From Nematopogon swammerdamellus (taxonomy: Eukaryota > Arthropoda > Insecta > Lepidoptera > Adelidae): a stretch of DNA of 64,000 bases. Below, piece by piece: positions 60,535-64,000 of the stretch. Location of the stretch: contig OX336336.1 of the NCBI GenBank assembly GCA_946902875.1, positions 480,045-544,044 on the forward strand, written 5' to 3'. Positions within the stretch are counted from its first letter, which is position 1. Each line of letters starts with the position of its first letter. The notes under the pieces were generated by a model, which was not told where the DNA came from, did not search any database, and saw only the letters and a program-made list of their open reading frames with translations. The position numbers were made by a program, and so were the translations under genes.

Positions 60535-61225
60535 GTGGTGGGGGGGGGGGGGGGGGGGGGAGAGGTGGCTGCAGAGGTGTGCATGGTGGAGGAGGACGAC
60601 GGAGGTTTTGCCCCGCGCAAGTCGCTGGCCAGAACACCACCGCAGGCCGCAGCTGAACGGGGGCTGACCGGGCCGCTGAAGAGAGTGGCTTCCTCGCCGG
60701 AGCTGAGGCTAGGAACTGGGAAACGGGCGACTGGGTCCCAGCTGGCCTCCACCCCCCCCCCCCCCCCCCCCCCGGTGTCTGGCATAGTAACCGGGGGAGC
60801 GGCGACGAGAGTACGAGTGGCGGCAGCTAGATCCGAGACAGCGGAGACACAGGTGACGGAGGAGAGCATAATCACAAGCGTGGAAGAGGCCCTAAAGGGC
60901 ATATTGGAGGCAGCGGAGCACCCATCCGCTAAGGTCAACAAAGAGCAGCGTCTGACAATGCATAAGGGCGCTCGCTATGGACATCCAAAAATACGTCGCG
61001 CAGCTGGCCCTGCGGGCAGGACGGGCGGAGCTACAATTATGCAAATGGGAGACGGAAAGGGAGAAGTTGCTGCGGAGGTTGGCAGAGAAAGAAGCGGAGC
61101 TCCTCCTCAAGGGCGAATCCGCGCGTGTTGTGTCGGCGGGGGCACCGAGGGATATGTTCCCGGCACTGAATGTGAGTTCGGCCAGGGCCATGCCTGACTA
61201 CTCCAAGGCTCTAAAAATAGGATAG
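60535..61225 (+). pseudogene. second LINE ORF1-like remnant with poly-G and poly-C tracts
   Basis: Two overlapping frames (60535-61197 and 60977-61225) carry SVEEALKGILEAAEHPSAKV, NKEQRLTM, then MDIQKYVAQLALRAGRAELQ and LPALNVSSARAMPDYSKALK-type text, the helical segment and PDYSKAL end of LINE gag proteins. A frameshift lies near 60970. A G-run (about 60540-60560) and a C-run (about 60753-60773) lie inside. Confidence 0.55.
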
Positions 61226-61572
61226 CCGATAGGCTTGATCTCCAAGAAATCTCACGAAGAATTGGGGCGGGAGCAAGGCAGCAACAGCATGGACTAGAGC
61301 GTCAGCCAAGTCTAACTGCAGGAGGACGTCGCGCTCGGAAGAGAGCCGAGTATGTCGAATTCCAGTCCAAGTACTCGAGCAACAGGGGCCTAGCGGTAAG
61401 GGAGTTCTTAGACGGGAGACCGGCGCAGATGCGGTACAGCCATGAAGAGATGGAAGCCTACTGGCGTCCGATCTTCGAAGAGGTATCCACGGCAGCTGGC
61501 CCAGCTGAATCCGAACTCTCGTCCATAACGAGAGGGGTGACGGATGTTGAAGCTGTATCGACACGTGTGGCA
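61222..61572 (+). pseudogene. pre-RT linker of a LINE, possibly R2-like
   Basis: Reads RRARKRAEYVEFQSKYSSNR, LAVREFLDGRP, YSHEEMEAYWRPIFEEVS, then a stop. The pattern basic-RAEY..Q..Y..NR...LDG...YW..F precedes the RT domain in several LINE clades including R2. No RT of this element follows. Confidence 0.5.
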
Positions 61573-61892
61573 ACCGCCTGAGCAGCCTCCCTGGGAGGTA
61601 AGAGGACCCTGGCGTACCTCTTCGCCGAGGTAGTTATTTCCGGATGACTACTGTAAAAATAAGAGAGCAATGCGCGGAAACGGACCATACCCGGACTGTC
61701 CAAGTGGGAAGTTTTGAAGTCGGAAGATCGTAGAAAGCACCGACGCCTCCGCGAGGCTAGGGACGGGCAACGAAGACTGGGTCACCTGGCTTGCCAGGAA
61801 ACAAAAATCCTAGGAACGGCCGAGTTCGGTGAAGACGGATGAACAAACTCGAATACCATTCATGCGAGCGCATCAAACTACGCGTAAAAAAC

Positions 61893-61893
<1 letters not shown>

Positions 61894-61951
<58 letters not shown>

Positions 61952-61964
61952 ACTGTCCCTATCT
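61894..61964 (+). rRNA. 28S rRNA segment between the R2 and R1 target sites
   Basis: 71 bp starting TAGCCAAATGCCTCGTCATC and ending CCCACTGTCCCTATCT. In insect 28S this begins right after the R2 cleavage point (AAGG/TAGCC) and ends a few bases before the R1 site. Upstream bases GTAAAAAACG look like a retroelement 3' junction. Confidence 0.85.
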
Positions 61965-63848
61965 GCCCCGCCGTGCTATCCGGTGGGGCAGGTAGAGCTC
62001 AGCCAATTGCTGAAGGACCTGCCGAATACAGCCCCGGGTATCGACGGCATCACGGCGCCAATGCTGAGGAGGGCCCACCCTCCGATGGAATGGGAAATGC
62101 TCACCTGCTTGAACAAGTGTCTGGTAGAGGGCATCTTCCCGGACTGCTGGAAGGTGGGCAGGTTAATAATCCTGCCCAAGGGCAATGGTAAGGATCCGAG
62201 TGACCCAAAGGCATATCGGCCGCTGACGCTGCTTCCAATACTGGGCAAAATACTGGAAAGGGTCATAGTAAGAAGACTCCTTGTGGTGCGCAGGAGATTA
62301 TCTGACTCCCAGTTTGGATTCACGCCGACGCGGTCGACAACAGATGCCATTGATAACCTGCTGAGCCGAGTAAAGGGGTCGGAGGGCAAATATGTCCAGG
62401 CGGTATTCCTGGACATATCGGGGGCTTTTGACAACGCCTGGTGGCCCATGATCCTGGTTAAGCTGAAGAACCTGGGATGCCCCCCGGACATCTACGGCAT
62501 CCTGCGTTCCTACTTCAGAGGTAGACGTGTTGGGCTTTTCTGCGGCGACCGGGTGGTGTGGAAGGCCACCACCATGGGGTGTCCACAGGGATCGGTTCTT
62601 GGACCTTTCCTGTGGAATGTCCTCATGGACGACATGCTCCGACTACCGTTACCGGAGGGATGCCACACTGCTGCTTACGCGGACGATGTGGTCCTCACTG
62701 TGGAGGCGGACTCCAGGGCTAATCTGGAGTCCAAAGCTGCAGTGGCGCTGCGGATGCAGGACGGCTGGGGAGCAGCAAACCGGCTTGACTTTGCCCCGGC
62801 CAAGTCCTGCACGATGACTGTCAAAGGCAGATTCACGAATCGGCCAGCGACAGTCAAAATGGGGGAGGTATCAATAAAGTCGGTGAGGGAGGCTCGATTC
62901 CTGGGCGTGGAGCTTGACGAAAGCCTCAGCTTTGCCAGGCACGCAAGGGTGATCGGTGAGCGAGCAAATGCTAGTTATGGTAAAATGGCGAGATTTACGG
63001 GAAAAACCTGGGGACTGCGCTATCCTGCCCTACTTACGATCTACAGAGGGGTTTGGGTGGCCACCGTAACCTATGCGGCGCCATGCTGGGCGGCACGGGT
63101 AGGGCTCCACGTCCTAAAAAGCCAACTCCTCCGAGCCCAGCGACAGGCACTGATACTCCTAACCAAAGCGTACAGGACGGCCAGCACCGCGGCCCTTCCG
63201 GTCCTCGCGGGGGTGCTGCCGGCCGACCTAGAGGTCGTGTCTGCCGCTGGAATGCTGGCCAGAAAAGACACTGCAAGCAAAGAGGAAGCTGCCACGGAGG
63301 CGAGACACACAACCGAGGAAGTGCTAAGGCAGTGGAAGGGCAGATGGGATGAGGCTGTGACGGGTAGACACCTAGCCAAGTTCTTTCCTGATGTGCGAGA
63401 GAGACAAAGGCGAAAATGGGTCATACCCGACTATGCCTCATCCCAGCTGCTCACCGGCCATGGGAATTTCCGCGGCAAACTGAAGGACCTTGGGTTGTCT
63501 GAGGACGGTGGCTGCGACTATGGAGCAGAAAGAGAGGACGCCGAGCATATCTTGTGGGAATGCGGCGAGTTTGAAAGCGATAGAATGCAGATGATGGATG
63601 AAATCCGTGAGCTGGTGGGAGGCCCGGTCTATTACGACGAGCTGACCAGGACAGCGCGGACCTTTGCTGCATTTAGAAGATTTTGCGGAAGATGGCACGG
63701 AGCTAAAATGGCCCAGATACCGCGGCAAAGAAGAGCCTCTGACTCGTCACAGAGAATGCGCATACCAAGGTTTCCTTTGCTCTTGATTGCACTGAAGGTT
63801 TGGACAATTGACATCAGCGGTATCCTGCCACTCCATCCACTCATATAA
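61965..63848 (+). CDS. R1-like retrotransposon reverse transcriptase, 5'-truncated
   Basis: Open frame to TAA/stop after LPLHPLI. RT motifs in order: LPNTAPGIDGITAPMLRRAH, ILPKGNGKDPSDPKAYRPLT, SQFGFTPTRSTTDAI, AVFLDISGAFDNAWW, MGCPQGSVLGPFLWNVLMDD, AAYADDVVLTVEA with the YADD active site, and a C-terminal knuckle CDYGAEREDAEHILWEC. It lacks the N-terminal endonuclease. The ATG at 61920 is inside 28S sequence, so the first 15 codons are rRNA-derived and not the element's own start. Otherwise undamaged, hence a fairly recent insertion. Confidence 0.8.
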   Translation, partial: APPCYPVGQVELSQLLKDLPNTAPGIDGITAPMLRRAHPPMEWEMLTCLNKCLVEGIFPDCWKVGRLIILPKGNGKDPSDPKAYRPLTLLPILGKILERVIVRRLLVVRRRLSDSQFGFTPTRSTTDAIDNLLSRVKGSEGKYVQAVFLDISGAFDNAWWPMILVKLKNLGCPPDIYGILRSYFRGRRVGLFCGDRVVWKATTMGCPQGSVLGPFLWNVLMDDMLRLPLPEGCHTAAYADDVVLTVEADSRANLESKAAVALRMQDGWGAANRLDFAPAKSCTMTVKGRFTNRPATVKMGEVSIKSVREARFLGVELDESLSFARHARVIGERANASYGKMARFTGKTWGLRYPALLTIYRGVWVATVTYAAPCWAARVGLHVLKSQLLRAQRQALILLTKAYRTASTAALPVLAGVLPADLEVVSAAGMLARKDTASKEEAATEARHTTEEVLRQWKGRWDEAVTGRHLAKFFPDVRERQRRKWVIPDYASSQLLTGHGNFRGKLKDLGLSEDGGCDYGAEREDAEHILWECGEFESDRMQMMDEIRELVGGPVYYDELTRTARTFAAFRRFCGRWHGAKMAQIPRQRRASDSSQRMRIPRFPLLLIALKVWTIDISGILPLHPLI

Positions 63849-64000
63849 AGTACTATATGTACAGGTAATTATTTTATATTGTACTTAACACCAATACCAA
63901 GAAAAGAAAAGATAAAGAAAGGAAGTGGAGAGGGAGGACTGGGCCGACCAACGACTGGCGCTCGACTGACGGACTATGACGCTCATACGCCGAAAAGACG
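63849..64000 (+). other. R1-like 3' UTR or flank, window end
   Basis: AT-rich, then GA-rich (GAAAAGAAAAGATAAAGAAA) and GC-mixed text. No 28S text (ACTATCTAGCG) is reached before the window ends, so the 3' junction is not visible. Confidence 0.5.

Noticed and set aside
61920..61964. ATG 61920 as the start of the R1-like polyprotein
   Set aside because: These codons are 28S rRNA sequence; the element itself begins after 61964 and is 5'-truncated.

Overview
The window looks like lepidopteran (moth or butterfly) nuclear DNA. The reasons are split host genes with GT-AG introns and GC-rich exons set in AT-rich DNA, many short Helitrons ending in the CCGCGGGCAAAAGCTAG-type 3' end, tRNA-headed SINEs, remnants of several LINE clades, and R1-type retrotransposon and 28S rDNA pieces. 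All names were recognised by eye; no search was run.

Three host genes are visible. (1) A CDC7-type DBF4-dependent kinase gene on the + strand runs from 1130 to 38750 in nine recognisable exons. Its first coding exon is not seen and its last exon is tandemly duplicated. (2) A HIKESHI/OPI10 gene (HSP70 nuclear import carrier) lies on the - strand in four exons, 45541 to 42828. (3) An intronless mitochondrial delta-1-pyrroline-5-carboxylate dehydrogenase (ALDH4A1/P5CDh) lies on the + strand at 49396-51117.

The rest is almost wholly repeats. 1-14100: small cdc7 introns with SINEs, two LINE remnants, a 2.5-kb TIR element carrying a 136-bp satellite (6454-8931), a restriction-like-endonuclease LINE on the - strand (10021-11078) and a 2-kb foldback element with satellite arms (11103-13060). 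14249-38023 is one 23.8-kb cdc7 intron. It holds LINE debris, a 111-bp satellite, a decayed autonomous Helitron with a protease-like domain (19569-25437) that is itself broken by a TTAA MITE, a mariner-type MITE, a second foldback, a 2.3-kb non-autonomous Helitron and several LINE tails. 38751-49395: more Helitrons, a small secreted-like ORF, HIKESHI, inverted repeats and the P5CDH upstream region. 51118-57640: intergenic repeats, including a hAT-type element with three levels of nesting.

57640-64000 is an rDNA-derived mosaic: a 28S piece, LINE ORF1-like pieces, the short 28S segment that separates the R2 and R1 target sites, and a 5'-truncated R1-like reverse transcriptase. The three host genes share no obvious pathway (replication origin firing, heat-shock nuclear import, proline catabolism). 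Nothing here is an operon, and no CRISPR or functional tRNA gene was seen.
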